A stretch of 64,000 nt of DNA from Undibacterium sp. CCC3.4 (GTDB lineage: Bacteria; Pseudomonadota; Gammaproteobacteria; Burkholderiales; Burkholderiaceae_D), in assembly GCF_034347425.1 (NCBI RefSeq), contig NZ_CP133779.1, forward strand, positions 992,001-1,056,000, given 5' to 3'. Below, one piece after another: positions 29,882-38,838 of this stretch (positions are counted from its first letter, which is position 1; the number at the start of each line of letters is the position of its first letter). Below the pieces are notes generated by a model. It was not told the origin of the DNA and made no database searches. It saw only the letters and a program-made list of their open reading frames with translations. Made by a program: the position numbers and the translations under genes.

Positions 29882-32542
29882 CTAAAAGCGCTCGAATTTA
29901 GCTTCATCGAAGGCCGCGCCGGCACCAGCTCGACTGCGTTTGCCGCTGCCCGGACGTTGATTCCGGCTTTCCGCAATCCGTGGCGTGACATTGGCGATAC
30001 GGAAGAAGCCGACCAATTCCTTCAACTGCTCGGCTTGACTGGTCATTTCTTCCGCCGTGGCGGCTAACTCTTCGCTCGATGAGGCATTTTGTTGCGTGAT
30101 CTGATTCATCTGGTTCATCGCAGTATTGATCTGCCCAACCCCGGCCGACTGCTCTTGCGAGGCAGCGGCGATTTCCTGCACCAGATCAGAAGTGCGACCA
30201 ATACCTGGCACAATTTCATCGATCAACTCGCCGGCACGTTCCGCCGTTTTCACGCTGCCGCTGGCCAAGTCGCCGATTTCGCGCGCCGCCACCTGACTGC
30301 GTTCGGCCAGCTTACGTACCTCGGCGGCGACCACAGCAAAGCCCTTGCCATGTTCACCGGCACGCGCCGCCTCGATCGCGGCATTGAGCGCCAACATATT
30401 GGTTTGGTAAGCGATATCATCGATAATGCCGATTTTCGAGGCAATATCATTCATCGCCGAGACGGTATGTTTGACCGCCACACCACCTTCAACCGCTTCT
30501 TTGGCCGCCTTGCCGGCGATGCCGTCGGTAACCTTGGCATTTTCGGCATTCTGATTGATGCCGGCTGCCATTTGCTCGATACTGGCGCTGGTTTCTTCCA
30601 CGCTGGCAGCCTGCTCACTGGCCGCCTGCGACAAGGCCTGTGACGTAGCGCTGACTTGTTCCGAGGCGTTCGATAAGGCGTCGGTCGCATTGATCACATC
30701 GGTGACAATTTGCGAGAGCTTATCGACCGTTTCATTACTGGCGGCTTTCAGCGCACCGAAGGTACCGGCATATTCCTTGACAATGGTTTGCGTCAGATCG
30801 CCTTTGGAAATCGCACCCAATACCCGCAGAACTTCATTGAGACCTTCGTCACTGGTCGCCATCAAGCGATTGATGTCTTGACTGAGCTTACCAAAAAAGC
30901 CGGTGCGCCCTTGCTCGTTGAGACGAATCGTAAAGTTACCGGCCACCGCTTGTTCCACCACATCGCTGACCTCATGTTCTATCGCCACTTCCTCGGTACG
31001 ATCGACCCACTCGACCACGCTGCCCAAGCGCTCACCCTGCTCGGTCAATACCGGATTGGCCGAGAGCGAGAAAGTGCGCACACCGACCGTAATTTGGGCG
31101 CGGTGATTGCTGACAAAGGTACCCAATAAGTGCTTTTGATGTGCCGGGTTTTTATGGAATTGGTCGATGTTACCGCCCAACAGTTTCGCCACACTGAAAC
31201 CAGGCAAGGCTTTACGGATATCCGACTCAGCCGCCGACAGCATGTCCACGATGGATTTATTCATGTAAATGATATTGCGGTCGACATCGGCGATCATCAC
31301 ATTGGTAGCACAATTATCGAGTGCAATTTTGATACGCAGGCTTTCTCTGGCGACGCTGGCCGTTTCTTCCATGCGCATTTTTAAATTCCCGACCATCGAT
31401 TGCAAATTCGCCGCGATACTGGTGAGATCATTATCGCGCAGCTTCAGCGAGCTGGAAAAATCACCCGATGAGACTTTGGCGGCAAATTCCACCACCTCGC
31501 TCGGTTCCTGCCCGACTTGGCTGATCACCATATGAATCATGGTCCAGGCCAGCGCAACGACGATCAACAACAGCAGCAAACAGGCTGAAATCATTTTCAA
31601 ACGTTCGGCTTTGAGTGCATGTAAGCGCTCATCGCTGTGCTTGATCATTTCTCGCAACAACAGTTGTTCAAGCTCGTGAGTACTGTCGATAGCGGCCGAA
31701 ATGCGACTCGAATAATTGGCCACTTCGTAGTCATATTTGCTGGCATTGAGAATTTTTTCCGCAATCAATTGCTCGGCTTCTTTGGTGCGGGCGTTTTGCT
31801 CCGCCATTTTTGCCGTAAACAGATCGCGATACGCCGCATTGGTAGCGATGAGCTTGTTGATCACGCGGTCGCTGCGATCGATATCGTTGCGGATCACGGC
31901 ATTGAGGGCGGCCAGTTCACCACGATCGCGATCATTCAAAGTTTTACTATTGAGGACGTTGACACCGGCAGCGCGGGCACGGCGAATTTCTTCGGTAATA
32001 TGCAGCACACTATCGGTTGCCAGCGTGGCGAGGTAATAGATGCCCGAGTCTGGACTCAATAACAAACCGGAATTGTCAGCAGTTTTATCCACCAAATCGA
32101 ATATTTGCGTGATCAAAGCCAGATGCTTACTGCGGCTGTCTTCGAGACTCAAGCGGTCGCGCTCATTGTACAAAGTTTGCCAACTCTGCCGGAATTGCGC
32201 GCCGACTTCCTCGAGCTTGAGATCGGGTGAGAGTTTGAAAGCCGCCAGCATGGCCTCGGTATTGCTGGTAATTTCCTGCGCCGTGCTATCGCGCTGAGTT
32301 TTGGCGTCGGCATTACCACCGAGCACCAAGGTATTCAAGGCAGAATGGCGCTGCAACAGTTGTAAGGCTTTTACCGTCATGGGCAAGACATCCGCACCGG
32401 TTTTTTCGATCACCGCTGTCTGTACATCGGCATTGATGGTATTGAGATAGAGTGTGAAAGGCAGACCGAACAAGGCCAGCACAAACAGACCTACCAGGGA
32501 AAATTTTTGCCACATCCGTAATGATTCCAAGAGCGATTTCAT
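29882..32542 (-). CDS. methyl-accepting chemotaxis protein with PAS-like domain
   Basis: This is an 886-residue transmembrane receptor. TM1 is near residues 13-33 and TM2 near 315-340, with a helical periplasmic sensor between. A HAMP-like stretch follows. Next comes a PAS-like domain ([20 protein letters not shown], about 400-500), then a long coiled coil whose hairpin tip [20 protein letters not shown] is near residue 715. The C-terminus ends KFERF. This resembles the CheR/CheB-docking pentapeptide (aromatic-x-x-aromatic with acidic neighbours), with Phe in place of the usual Trp. The ligand is unknown. Confidence 0.93.
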   Translation of the reverse strand: MKSLLESLRMWQKFSLVGLFVLALFGLPFTLYLNTINADVQTAVIEKTGADVLPMTVKALQLLQRHSALNTLVLGGNADAKTQRDSTAQEITSNTEAMLAAFKLSPDLKLEEVGAQFRQSWQTLYNERDRLSLEDSRSKHLALITQIFDLVDKTADNSGLLLSPDSGIYYLATLATDSVLHITEEIRRARAAGVNVLNSKTLNDRDRGELAALNAVIRNDIDRSDRVINKLIATNAAYRDLFTAKMAEQNARTKEAEQLIAEKILNASKYDYEVANYSSRISAAIDSTHELEQLLLREMIKHSDERLHALKAERLKMISACLLLLLIVVALAWTMIHMVISQVGQEPSEVVEFAAKVSSGDFSSSLKLRDNDLTSIAANLQSMVGNLKMRMEETASVARESLRIKIALDNCATNVMIADVDRNIIYMNKSIVDMLSAAESDIRKALPGFSVAKLLGGNIDQFHKNPAHQKHLLGTFVSNHRAQITVGVRTFSLSANPVLTEQGERLGSVVEWVDRTEEVAIEHEVSDVVEQAVAGNFTIRLNEQGRTGFFGKLSQDINRLMATSDEGLNEVLRVLGAISKGDLTQTIVKEYAGTFGALKAASNETVDKLSQIVTDVINATDALSNASEQVSATSQALSQAASEQAASVEETSASIEQMAAGINQNAENAKVTDGIAGKAAKEAVEGGVAVKHTVSAMNDIASKIGIIDDIAYQTNMLALNAAIEAARAGEHGKGFAVVAAEVRKLAERSQVAAREIGDLASGSVKTAERAGELIDEIVPGIGRTSDLVQEIAAASQEQSAGVGQINTAMNQMNQITQQNASSSEELAATAEEMTSQAEQLKELVGFFRIANVTPRIAESRNQRPGSGKRSRAGAGAAFDEAKFERF

Positions 32543-32614
32543 CGGTGCTTCCTTTCTGCGGGGAACAACATTGGTCGGGTCAGCACTGGCTGCGCGAGAA
32601 ACAAACAGGGGTAT

Positions 32615-34789
32615 TCATTTTGTATACGCCAGCGTCGGAGCCGGCGACAACGGGTGCTGCTGTTGTTCTTGTTTGGCGTAATACTGTGTCAAGGCTGGCA
32701 CACTGAGTATCAAGGCGACTTCACCGCTGCCGAGAATAGTCGAGCCGCCGATGCCGCGTACATGGTTGAATAATTTACCCAGCGGTTTGATGACGGTTTG
32801 AAACTCCCCCATCAAGCGATCGACCACCAAGCCGGTCTTGTTGCCGCCATAGCCGACCACCACCACATTCTGTCGACGCGGCAGCGCCCCTTCGATCTCG
32901 AACAAACTGCGCAGGCGAATAAAGGGCAGCACTTCACCGCGCAAATCCATGTAGTCGAGCGCCTCACTTTGCTTAGGCATTTCCAGACATTCAATCACAT
33001 TATCGAGCGGCACGACGAAGGAAGAATCAGCCACCCCGACCAAGAATCCATCGATGATCGCCAAGGTCAGCGGCAAGCGTATGCACATGGTGCTGCCTAT
33101 CCCGCTCTGGCTATCGATATCGATACTACCGCGCAGAGCCGTGACGTTACGCTTAACCACGTCCATGCCGACGCCGCGCCCAGACAGGTTGGAAACCTGA
33201 TCGGCAGTAGAAAAGCCCGGTTCGAAAATCAAGGCATAAATTTCTTTGTCACTCAATTGCGCGTGCGCTGCAACCAAGCCGCGTTCGACCGCTTTGGCCA
33301 GAATTTTGTCACGGTCGAGGCCGCCGCCATCATCACTGACTTCGATGATAATGGTACCCGATTCGTGATAGGCGTTCAGACTCAAGGTGCCCTGTACCGG
33401 CTTGCCGCGTGCTTGCCGCAGCGCCGCCGATTCGATGCCATGATCCATGGAATTGCGCACCAAGTGCATCAAGGGATCACCGATTTTTTCCACCACCGAT
33501 TTGTCGACTTCGGTGTCGCCGCCGGAAATTTCGAGCACAATATCTTTGCCCAATTCCAGGCTGACATCGCGCACCACGCGTTGAAAGCGGCTGAAGGTGG
33601 TACCGATAGGAACCATGCGTAGTTGCAGCGCGCTGTCACGTACTTCTTCAACCAGGCGCATGACTTCCATGGTTGATTCCAGCAAGCCGGCATCACGCGT
33701 TTTGCTGGCGCGTAAGTGTGAGCCGGCCCCGGCGATCACCAACTCACCGACCAGGTCGATGAGCTTATCAAGACGTTCGGCATCGACGCGAATATTTTGG
33801 CGTTCACGGGTTTTGGCTTCTTTAACTTGCTGTTGCTTATTCAAGGCCGCTTGCAATACCGGCCCCTGCAACATGTCTTGCTCGACCAAAATTTCGCCAA
33901 TTGGCCCGCTCTGCTGCGCCTGCATCTGCAAACCGGCCGCCAACTCATTCTTGGTCAACACGCCGCTGGAAATGAGAATTTCGCCGATCAATTCCAATTC
34001 GTCGGGCAGCGCATTGATGATGGCAATGTATTCATCGATCTTACTGCGCGGTGGAAGGATGCGAATCACACTGTCTTCACGCACAAACTCAAACACGTTT
34101 TCTATGGTTTCCTTAGTCGCCTCACTCTTGAGGATGACCTCAAACCCGAGATAACAGGTTTCGGCATCCATGGATTCGATGTCCGGCAAGCGCTCGGCAA
34201 TGGTCAGCAGTTGCACCACCTCGCCGAGCGTACTCAGATAGCGGATGAAAGACAAGGGATCCATGCCATTGCGCAAGCAATCGGCACCGAAGCGCAGTGA
34301 CAGATACCAATTACCGCCATCGAGCTGACTACCGCCCGAGGAACTGGTGGTGGTTTCTGTCGGCGTGGCGCACAGTTCAGCGCGCGGGGCCATGAAAGTG
34401 CGTAATTGTTCGTGTAAGGCGGCACCAGCCAAGGCCGACTCGGCGCTCTCGCCAGTGGCACCGTCCGCCAGGCCTTCAATGAGCTCAGCCAAATGATCAC
34501 GACATGGCAGCAGCACGGCGATCAAGGCCGGCGTCACCGGCACGGCAGCGTCGCGCACGAGATCGAGCACGCTTTCGAGCAGATGTGTGAAGTGTACAAT
34601 GTGCTCAAGACCAAACAGCCCGGATGAGCCTTTGATTGTGTGTGCCGCCCGAAAGATGGCATTGATCGCTTCCGGTGCCGCACCATCTTGCTCCAAACCG
34701 AGCAAGAGTTCTTCCATATCCTGCAGTAATTCGCGGCTTTCCAGCACGAACGTTTCCAGCGCTGCCTTCATTTCACTATCGAAACTCAT
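32615..34789 (-). CDS. cheA: chemotaxis histidine kinase CheA with an MshEN-like tandem repeat
   Basis: This 724-residue kinase has the P1 Hpt domain with His50 (FRAAHTIKGSSG). A P2-like alpha/beta segment lies at about 160-247. Two 24-residue repeats follow at 267-290 (LIGEILISSGVLTKNELAAG..) and 296-319 (PIGEILVEQDMLQGPVLQAA..), separated by exactly five residues. The dimerisation region begins near 330 (RLDKLIDLVGELVIAGAGSH). The kinase domain is marked by HLVRNSMDHGIE (N box), EVSDDGGGLD and GRGVGMDVVK. A CheW-like domain ends the protein. The repeats have the pattern of the cyclic-di-GMP-binding MshEN domain. That reading is inference, but the spacing fits exactly. Confidence 0.95.
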   Translation of the reverse strand: MSFDSEMKAALETFVLESRELLQDMEELLLGLEQDGAAPEAINAIFRAAHTIKGSSGLFGLEHIVHFTHLLESVLDLVRDAAVPVTPALIAVLLPCRDHLAELIEGLADGATGESAESALAGAALHEQLRTFMAPRAELCATPTETTTSSSGGSQLDGGNWYLSLRFGADCLRNGMDPLSFIRYLSTLGEVVQLLTIAERLPDIESMDAETCYLGFEVILKSEATKETIENVFEFVREDSVIRILPPRSKIDEYIAIINALPDELELIGEILISSGVLTKNELAAGLQMQAQQSGPIGEILVEQDMLQGPVLQAALNKQQQVKEAKTRERQNIRVDAERLDKLIDLVGELVIAGAGSHLRASKTRDAGLLESTMEVMRLVEEVRDSALQLRMVPIGTTFSRFQRVVRDVSLELGKDIVLEISGGDTEVDKSVVEKIGDPLMHLVRNSMDHGIESAALRQARGKPVQGTLSLNAYHESGTIIIEVSDDGGGLDRDKILAKAVERGLVAAHAQLSDKEIYALIFEPGFSTADQVSNLSGRGVGMDVVKRNVTALRGSIDIDSQSGIGSTMCIRLPLTLAIIDGFLVGVADSSFVVPLDNVIECLEMPKQSEALDYMDLRGEVLPFIRLRSLFEIEGALPRRQNVVVVGYGGNKTGLVVDRLMGEFQTVIKPLGKLFNHVRGIGGSTILGSGEVALILSVPALTQYYAKQEQQQHPLSPAPTLAYTK

Positions 34790-34873
34790 TCTATCCTCCG
34801 CAAGGCGTGGCTATCAAATGCTGTGATGAGAAACAATGCGAGCATGGCGCGACTCGCGGTGCGGGTATGCTGC

Positions 34874-35155
34874 TTAGGTCAGCACGATCTGGTCACCGAA
34901 AGCGGCGATCGTGTGAGATAGTTCTAAGATCTCGAGTACGGCTTTACTATGCATGACGTAGCGCAGCGACTTGCCGCGTCGTGCTGCTTCTTTCTTGAGC
35001 AACATCAGCACTTGCAAACCGGCGGTATCCATTTCCGACACCTTGGCAAGATTGAGTTCGAGCTCGTCGCCGCTCTCAAGAAACGCCTGCAGCCTTTGTT
35101 TTTCCGCTGCGGCCGTATAAATCGTCAGTTCACCGTCTATCGACAAGCTGAGCAT
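34874..35155 (-). CDS. STAS domain protein (CheA-associated)
   Basis: This 93-residue protein has the SpoIIAA/STAS fold: LSIDGELTIYTAAAEKQRLQ, then LNLAKVSEMDTAGLQVLMLL. The phospho-acceptor serine of anti-sigma antagonists is replaced by Thr in MDTAG, as often seen in STAS proteins of chemotaxis operons. It sits 11 bp after the CheY-like gene and before cheA. A role in CheA localisation or signalling is inferred from context. Confidence 0.85.
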   Translation of the reverse strand: MLSLSIDGELTIYTAAAEKQRLQAFLESGDELELNLAKVSEMDTAGLQVLMLLKKEAARRGKSLRYVMHSKAVLEILELSHTIAAFGDQIVLT

Positions 35156-35166
35156 GCTGGACCTCG

Positions 35167-35535
35167 TTAAGGCAGGATCAGTTTGGAAACGGCGGCGAGC
35201 ATTTGCGCCGGCTGAAACGGCTTAACCACCCAAGCTTTGGCACCGGCCGCCTGACCTTGCAATTTTTTACCTTCCTGTGACTCAGTCGTGAGCATGATCA
35301 CAGGCGTAAATTTGTAAGCGGCCAGCTTTTTCACCTCCTGTACGAAAGTGATGCCATCCATATTGGGCATATTGACATCGGAAATGATCAGATGAATCTT
35401 TTGTCCGCTCAACTTGGCCAGCGCATCAACGCCATCGCAGGCCTCGATCACGCCATAGCCAGCACCACGCAAAGCCAAACCCACCACTTGACGGACCGAA
35501 GCAGAATCATCAACAACCATGACAATCTTGGACAT
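35167..35535 (-). CDS. CheY-like single-domain response regulator
   Basis: This 122-residue receiver has acidic pair Asp9/Asp10 (VMVVDDSASVRQVV), phospho-acceptor Asp53 (IISDVNMPNMDGITF) and the conserved Lys in AWVVKPFQP. It is the first gene of the chemotaxis operon and may act on the flagellar motor or as a phosphate sink. The gene symbol cheY is plausible, but a FrzZ/pili-type role is also possible. Confidence 0.9.
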   Translation of the reverse strand: MSKIVMVVDDSASVRQVVGLALRGAGYGVIEACDGVDALAKLSGQKIHLIISDVNMPNMDGITFVQEVKKLAAYKFTPVIMLTTESQEGKKLQGQAAGAKAWVVKPFQPAQMLAAVSKLILP

Positions 35536-35636
35536 ACCACACCTTTTTTTGACGAATTATGTGAGTGACGCGGGATAAACAACACGGCGTCGGCACAGCA
35601 GAATGATTCTCTACTGACAATATGAAGTGTAGATCT

Positions 35637-35666
35637 ATAGTAACAATATTGCGCTAAAGATAGCAA
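35637..35666 (-). promoter_or_regulatory. candidate promoter of the che operon
   Basis: On the minus strand TTGCTA (35661-35666) and TACTAT (35637-35642) are 18 bp apart, about 100 bp upstream of the first che gene. Each hexamer matches 4/6. No sigma28-type flagellar promoter (TAAA...GCCGATAA) was seen in the region. Confidence 0.3.
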
Positions 35667-35732
35667 ATACTTATGGAAATATTTTCTTTTTGTTGGAAAA
35701 ACGACATTTTTTTCTGAATGAGAATCAAGCGC

Positions 35733-35767
35733 AAAAAAAAACATGGGGTTTCCCCCATGTTTTTTTG
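35733..35767. terminator. bidirectional intrinsic terminator
   Basis: ACATGGGG and CCCCATGT (35741-35760) form an 8-bp stem with a 4-nt loop. An A-run lies on one side (35733-35740) and a T-run on the other (35761-35766). It would stop hsp20 transcription on the minus strand before the che promoter region. Confidence 0.9.
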
Positions 35768-35823
35768 CTTGCTCTGACGCGGCGCAGCCGCTTGCTCAGA
35801 ATCCGCTGCCGCTCAGCTTACGC

Positions 35824-36270
35824 TCAGGCAGCTACCGCCAATTGCAGGCTATCGTCATCGATGGCGATGCGCCGCGGCTTGCAAGCCTCCGGTACTTCAC
35901 GCACCAACTCGATAGTGAGCAAACCGTTTTCCAAGCGTGCGCCGAGTACCTTGACATGATCGGCCAAACGGAAGCGGTGTTCAAAATCACGCGCAGCGAT
36001 GCCGCGGTGTAAAAAATTTCTTGTACTGTCCTCTTTGGCTTTGCGACCGATGATTTTCAGGGTGTCGCGCTCGCTTTCGATATCGAGTTCGTTGCGTGCG
36101 AAACCGGCAACAGCCATGCTGATGCTGTATTTATCTTCGGCGATGAGCTCGATGTTATACGGCGGATAGCTCGGTGTGGCGTCGCTGCGTTGCGCATCGT
36201 CGAACAACTGGGCCAGACGGTCAAAACCTATCGCTGAGCGATACAGGGGAGCAAAGTCAAAATTACGCAT
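35824..36270 (-). CDS. small heat-shock protein, Hsp20/IbpA family
   Basis: This 148-residue holdase chaperone opens MRNFDFAPLYRSAIGFDRLA, as IbpA proteins do. The alpha-crystallin domain (about 35-125) shows YPPYNIELIAEDKYSISMAV, FLHRGIAARDFEHRFRLADH and the C-terminal strand ARLENGLLTIELVREVPEA. It protects aggregating proteins during heat stress. A sigma32 promoter lies 73 bp upstream and a strong terminator follows, so it is a single-gene heat-shock unit. Confidence 0.93.
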   Translation of the reverse strand: MRNFDFAPLYRSAIGFDRLAQLFDDAQRSDATPSYPPYNIELIAEDKYSISMAVAGFARNELDIESERDTLKIIGRKAKEDSTRNFLHRGIAARDFEHRFRLADHVKVLGARLENGLLTIELVREVPEACKPRRIAIDDDSLQLAVAA

Positions 36271-36342
36271 GATGATATCCTTTAAAAAATAAGCGATATG
36301 AAGTTTTCGCGGACCCCGGATGGGCCTTCCGCTGATCCAAAG

Positions 36343-36370
36343 ATTGGGCAGGGTGAAAAGATTTCAAGGG
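36343..36370 (-). promoter_or_regulatory. sigma32 (RpoH) heat-shock promoter of hsp20
   Basis: On the minus strand CCCTTGAA (36363-36370) is followed after 14 bp by CCCAAT (36343-36348). This is a close match to the RpoH consensus CTTGAA-N13-15-CCCCAT. Its position ahead of an IbpA-type gene fits. It overlaps the 5' leader of the divergent tdk gene. Confidence 0.8.
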
Positions 36371-36496
36371 GCCTGCCAACTGAATCGACATCCAATTAGC
36401 TCTTGTTACCGATGCCACAAAGCACATAAGTCCGCGCTCAGCAGAGAAATTTTTGCTACCATACGCATCCTTCACACCACTTATCAGGACCTGCCT

Positions 36497-37048
36497 GTGG
36501 CCAAGCTCTACTTCCGCTACTCCGCCATGAATGCCGGAAAGTCCACCGCCTTGTTGCAGGTCGCGCACAATTACGAAGAACAAGGCCAGCAGGTTTGCCT
36601 CTACACGGCCGCCATCGATCATCGCTATGGCAGTGGTAAGGTCACTTCACGCTTGGGGCCGCAGCGTGATGCCGCGGTGTTCGACAGTAGTTACGATTTT
36701 TTTCTCAGCGCGCCGCAAGTCAGTTGCGTACTCGTCGATGAGGCGCAGTTTCTTTCGCCCCAACAAGTAGGCCAATTGCACCGACTCGCGCATCTGCGCG
36801 GCGTACCGGTGATTTGCTACGGTTTGCGCAGTGACTTTTTAGGTGAACCGTTTCCCGGCTCCAGTTATTTGCTGGCCTTGGCCGATACCATGGAAGAATT
36901 AAAAAATATTTGTTCCTGCGGAAAAAAAGCCACCATGAATATCCGCGTCAACGCCGCCGGGCAGCGCCAGCATAGCGGTGCCCAGATCGACATCGGCGGT
37001 AACGAAAGCTATTTGCATGTATGCGGGCGCTGTTTCTATGCCAACTGA
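36497..37048 (+). CDS. tdk: thymidine kinase
   Basis: This 183-residue enzyme salvages thymidine to dTMP. I choose the GTG start at 36497 (VAKLYFRYSAMNAGKST). An AGGA ribosome-binding site lies 9 bases before it and the N-terminus matches type II thymidine kinases; a longer ATG frame overlaps the hsp20 promoter. Key parts are the P-loop SAMNAGKSTALLQ, DEAQFLSPQQV, GLRSDFLGEPFPGS, and two structural zinc Cys pairs (CSCGKKA and CGRC). Confidence 0.93.
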   Translation: MAKLYFRYSAMNAGKSTALLQVAHNYEEQGQQVCLYTAAIDHRYGSGKVTSRLGPQRDAAVFDSSYDFFLSAPQVSCVLVDEAQFLSPQQVGQLHRLAHLRGVPVICYGLRSDFLGEPFPGSSYLLALADTMEELKNICSCGKKATMNIRVNAAGQRQHSGAQIDIGGNESYLHVCGRCFYAN

Positions 37049-37053
37049 GCGCG

Positions 37054-37125
37054 TCATAGCACTTTCAAAAACTCACTCAAATCCGTCACTTCCTGCGGCG
37101 TGAAACCGATGGCAAAACGTTTATC
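37054..37125 (-). pseudogene. 3' remnant of a c-type cytochrome/peroxidase-like gene
   Basis: About 24 codons remain (DKRFAIGFTPQEVTDLSEFLKVL then stop). This resembles the C-terminal helix of di-haem peroxidases and other cytochromes c, where an x-L-x-x-FLKTL pattern is typical. The frame ends exactly at TTGAC (37126-37130), where IS605-type sequence begins, so the rest of the gene appears lost at the insertion. The short length keeps the family call tentative. Confidence 0.45.
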
Positions 37126-37130
37126 TTGAC

Positions 37131-37416
37131 ATCCTCCCCGCCCTAAAGAGGCTGTCGCAAAAGGGTTTTCAGTCGGTATCATTACCCCAACTGGTGGCCA
37201 CGTCATTCCTGCGCGCTTTTGGCAGGAACCCAGCGGCGTTCGTGGTTAACTGAAAATGCCAGAAATTGTGGCATTTTCAGTGTAAAAAACGACGCTGGGT
37301 TCCCGCCAAAAGCATGCGGGAATGACGCGGTATGCGGTGTTTCAGGTGTAAAAAACGTGCATCAGGCTTTTGCGACAGCCTCTGAACGACGGGGTTTTAC
37401 GCGCAAATCCGATAAA
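37131..37416. mobile_element. solo IS605-end scar carrying the 235-bp element
   Basis: The left flank (TTGAC then ATCCTCCCCGCCCTAAA) equals the tnpB-side end of the IS605 at 47286. The right flank (TGAACGACGGGGTTTTACG.. to GATAAA) equals its tnpA-side end at 49512-49545. Only the 235-bp element lies between them; both transposase genes are absent. The 4-bp repeats differ (TAAA left, TGAA right). This is what recombination between two elements placed in the two ends of an IS605 copy would leave. Confidence 0.75.
37148..37382. mobile_element. 235-bp inverted-repeat element, copy 2 (inverted orientation)
   Basis: The length and ends match copies 1, 3 and 4, but the interior is in the reverse orientation (GGGTTTTCAGTCGGTATCAT follows the left end). 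It sits between two IS605 end fragments, in what would be a hairpin loop. It contains no coding region. Confidence 0.9.
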
Positions 37417-37503
37417 AATAATGTTAACTTGTTACATTTAATCCACAATTACCATATAGCATGGCTAATTGGCCGAACCAGCACGACGAATTCGTATGCG
37501 CTT

Positions 37504-38757
37504 TCATTCGTCGTTAAGAGTTTTCAAAAAAGCGATCAAATCCTGCATCTCGGCCTCGCTCATATGGCTGGCAGATGAAGCTTTGAACGGTTCATCGACA
37601 TGATTGACATTACCGCGTAAGCGCGCCGGCAAATCATCATAGCGCAGCACTTTTCCGGCGCGCTTGGCATACCATTTTTCCGGGTGTCGGTCGCGCTCGG
37701 CATAAAAATGCACGACTTCATCGAGGCTATGAAATACCCCATTATGAAAAAACACCTGACGCGTAGCGACATTGCGCAGCGTCGGGGTTTTAAACATGCC
37801 ACAGTATTCCGACTCGGCCTTGAGATCGTGGCGATACGGGCCGCACAAGCCGAGATCAAAATATGCCGGATTTTTATTCGCCGGTATCGCCGCATTGCGC
37901 GGCACGCCGAGCGCGGCAAAGGCAAAATCAGTAAATTGCGCCGGCCGCCCACCAGCCCCAACGCGGTCGCTGTGGCACTTGGCACAATTGCCTTTCGCGG
38001 CATCGTGAAACACGATAAAGCCACGCGCTTCGGAATCGCTCAATGTCTGTTTGCCTGCCACGACAGCATCGAATTTACTGCGATAGGGATGAAAGCTGAA
38101 ATCCTCAGTCTGAAACGCTTCCAAGGCCAAACCGGCCTGCGCCAAAGCTTGCTGCGGCTGTTCCAATGTGGCGGCACCGTAGAGCTGGATGAAGGCACTC
38201 GCTGAACTGCTGTGGCGCAGACTTTGCACAAAGCCGGCCGCATCGAGATTGGCCATTTCATGCGCTGCCAACAAAGGCACCGCCGCCTGCGCGGCGCGGC
38301 TGTCGAGCGCACCGTCGTGCGTAAAACCGCCGGTCGGCCCTTCATCTTCTACACCTTCGGCCGAGGGTTGATAGAAGTGCCGCGTAAATTTTGGCGTGTA
38401 ATCGAGATAGCGCAAGGATGGCACGGTACGCGTTCCGCTTTGCTGCATATCGCGGCCACCCAACTGCATGGCCAACTGATTTGGCGCCGCATAGGCATGC
38501 TCCGGACTATGACAACTGGCACAAGACATTTTCCCCGATGCCGACAGGCCTACATCGAAAAACAATTGCTTGCCCAATGTAGCGGCGGCACTCAAGGGAA
38601 TGTTCGGTTCGGGATAGCGCAGCCACGCCGCCGGACTGGCTTTGACGGCGACCGGCGCAGCCGATGCAGTTGGCGCAGCCGGCACCACCGGATCGGCTTT
38701 GGAACAAGCTGTCAGCAATACCACGAGCAGCAAAGAGAAGGACGATGACAGACGCAT
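37504..38757 (-). CDS. di-haem cytochrome c peroxidase/MauG family lipoprotein
   Basis: The protein has 417 residues from ATG 38757 (MRLSSSFSLLLVVLLTACSK), which gives a clean lipobox (LTAC). Two haem-binding CxxCH motifs are present (CASCH near residue 80 and CAKCH near 255). Family blocks are LGKQLFFDVGLSASGKMSCA, FKTPTLRNVATRQVFFHNGV and LRGNVNH. It is probably anchored in a periplasm-facing membrane and reduces peroxide or modifies a protein. It is followed by phosphoesterase-type genes in opposite order on the same strand (upstream). A frame start 17 codons earlier is rejected. Confidence 0.87.
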   Translation of the reverse strand: MRLSSSFSLLLVVLLTACSKADPVVPAAPTASAAPVAVKASPAAWLRYPEPNIPLSAAATLGKQLFFDVGLSASGKMSCASCHSPEHAYAAPNQLAMQLGGRDMQQSGTRTVPSLRYLDYTPKFTRHFYQPSAEGVEDEGPTGGFTHDGALDSRAAQAAVPLLAAHEMANLDAAGFVQSLRHSSSASAFIQLYGAATLEQPQQALAQAGLALEAFQTEDFSFHPYRSKFDAVVAGKQTLSDSEARGFIVFHDAAKGNCAKCHSDRVGAGGRPAQFTDFAFAALGVPRNAAIPANKNPAYFDLGLCGPYRHDLKAESEYCGMFKTPTLRNVATRQVFFHNGVFHSLDEVVHFYAERDRHPEKWYAKRAGKVLRYDDLPARLRGNVNHVDEPFKASSASHMSEAEMQDLIAFLKTLNDE

Positions 38758-38795
38758 AAAAACCGGAAAAATGAGGAATGTAAAAACAAAAAAAA

Positions 38796-38820
38796 ACGGC
38801 GCCGCCAAAGCAGCCCCGTT
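38796..38820 (-). terminator. intrinsic terminator after the phosphoesterase gene
   Basis: On the minus strand ACGGGGC and GCGCCGT form an imperfect stem, followed by a run of nine Ts. It lies 19 bp past the stop of the phosphoesterase lipoprotein gene. Confidence 0.7.
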
Positions 38821-38838
38821 TTCACTCGTACTACGTAA

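Noticed and set aside
35536..35735. Flagellar sigma28 promoter for the chemotaxis operon
   Set aside because: No TAAA-N15-GCCGATAA-like sequence was found on the minus strand; only a weak sigma70-like pair is visible.
36271..36342. ROSE-type RNA thermometer in the hsp20 leader
   Set aside because: The characteristic anti-Shine-Dalgarno U(U/C)GCU pairing was not evident by eye, and the sigma32 promoter already explains heat control.
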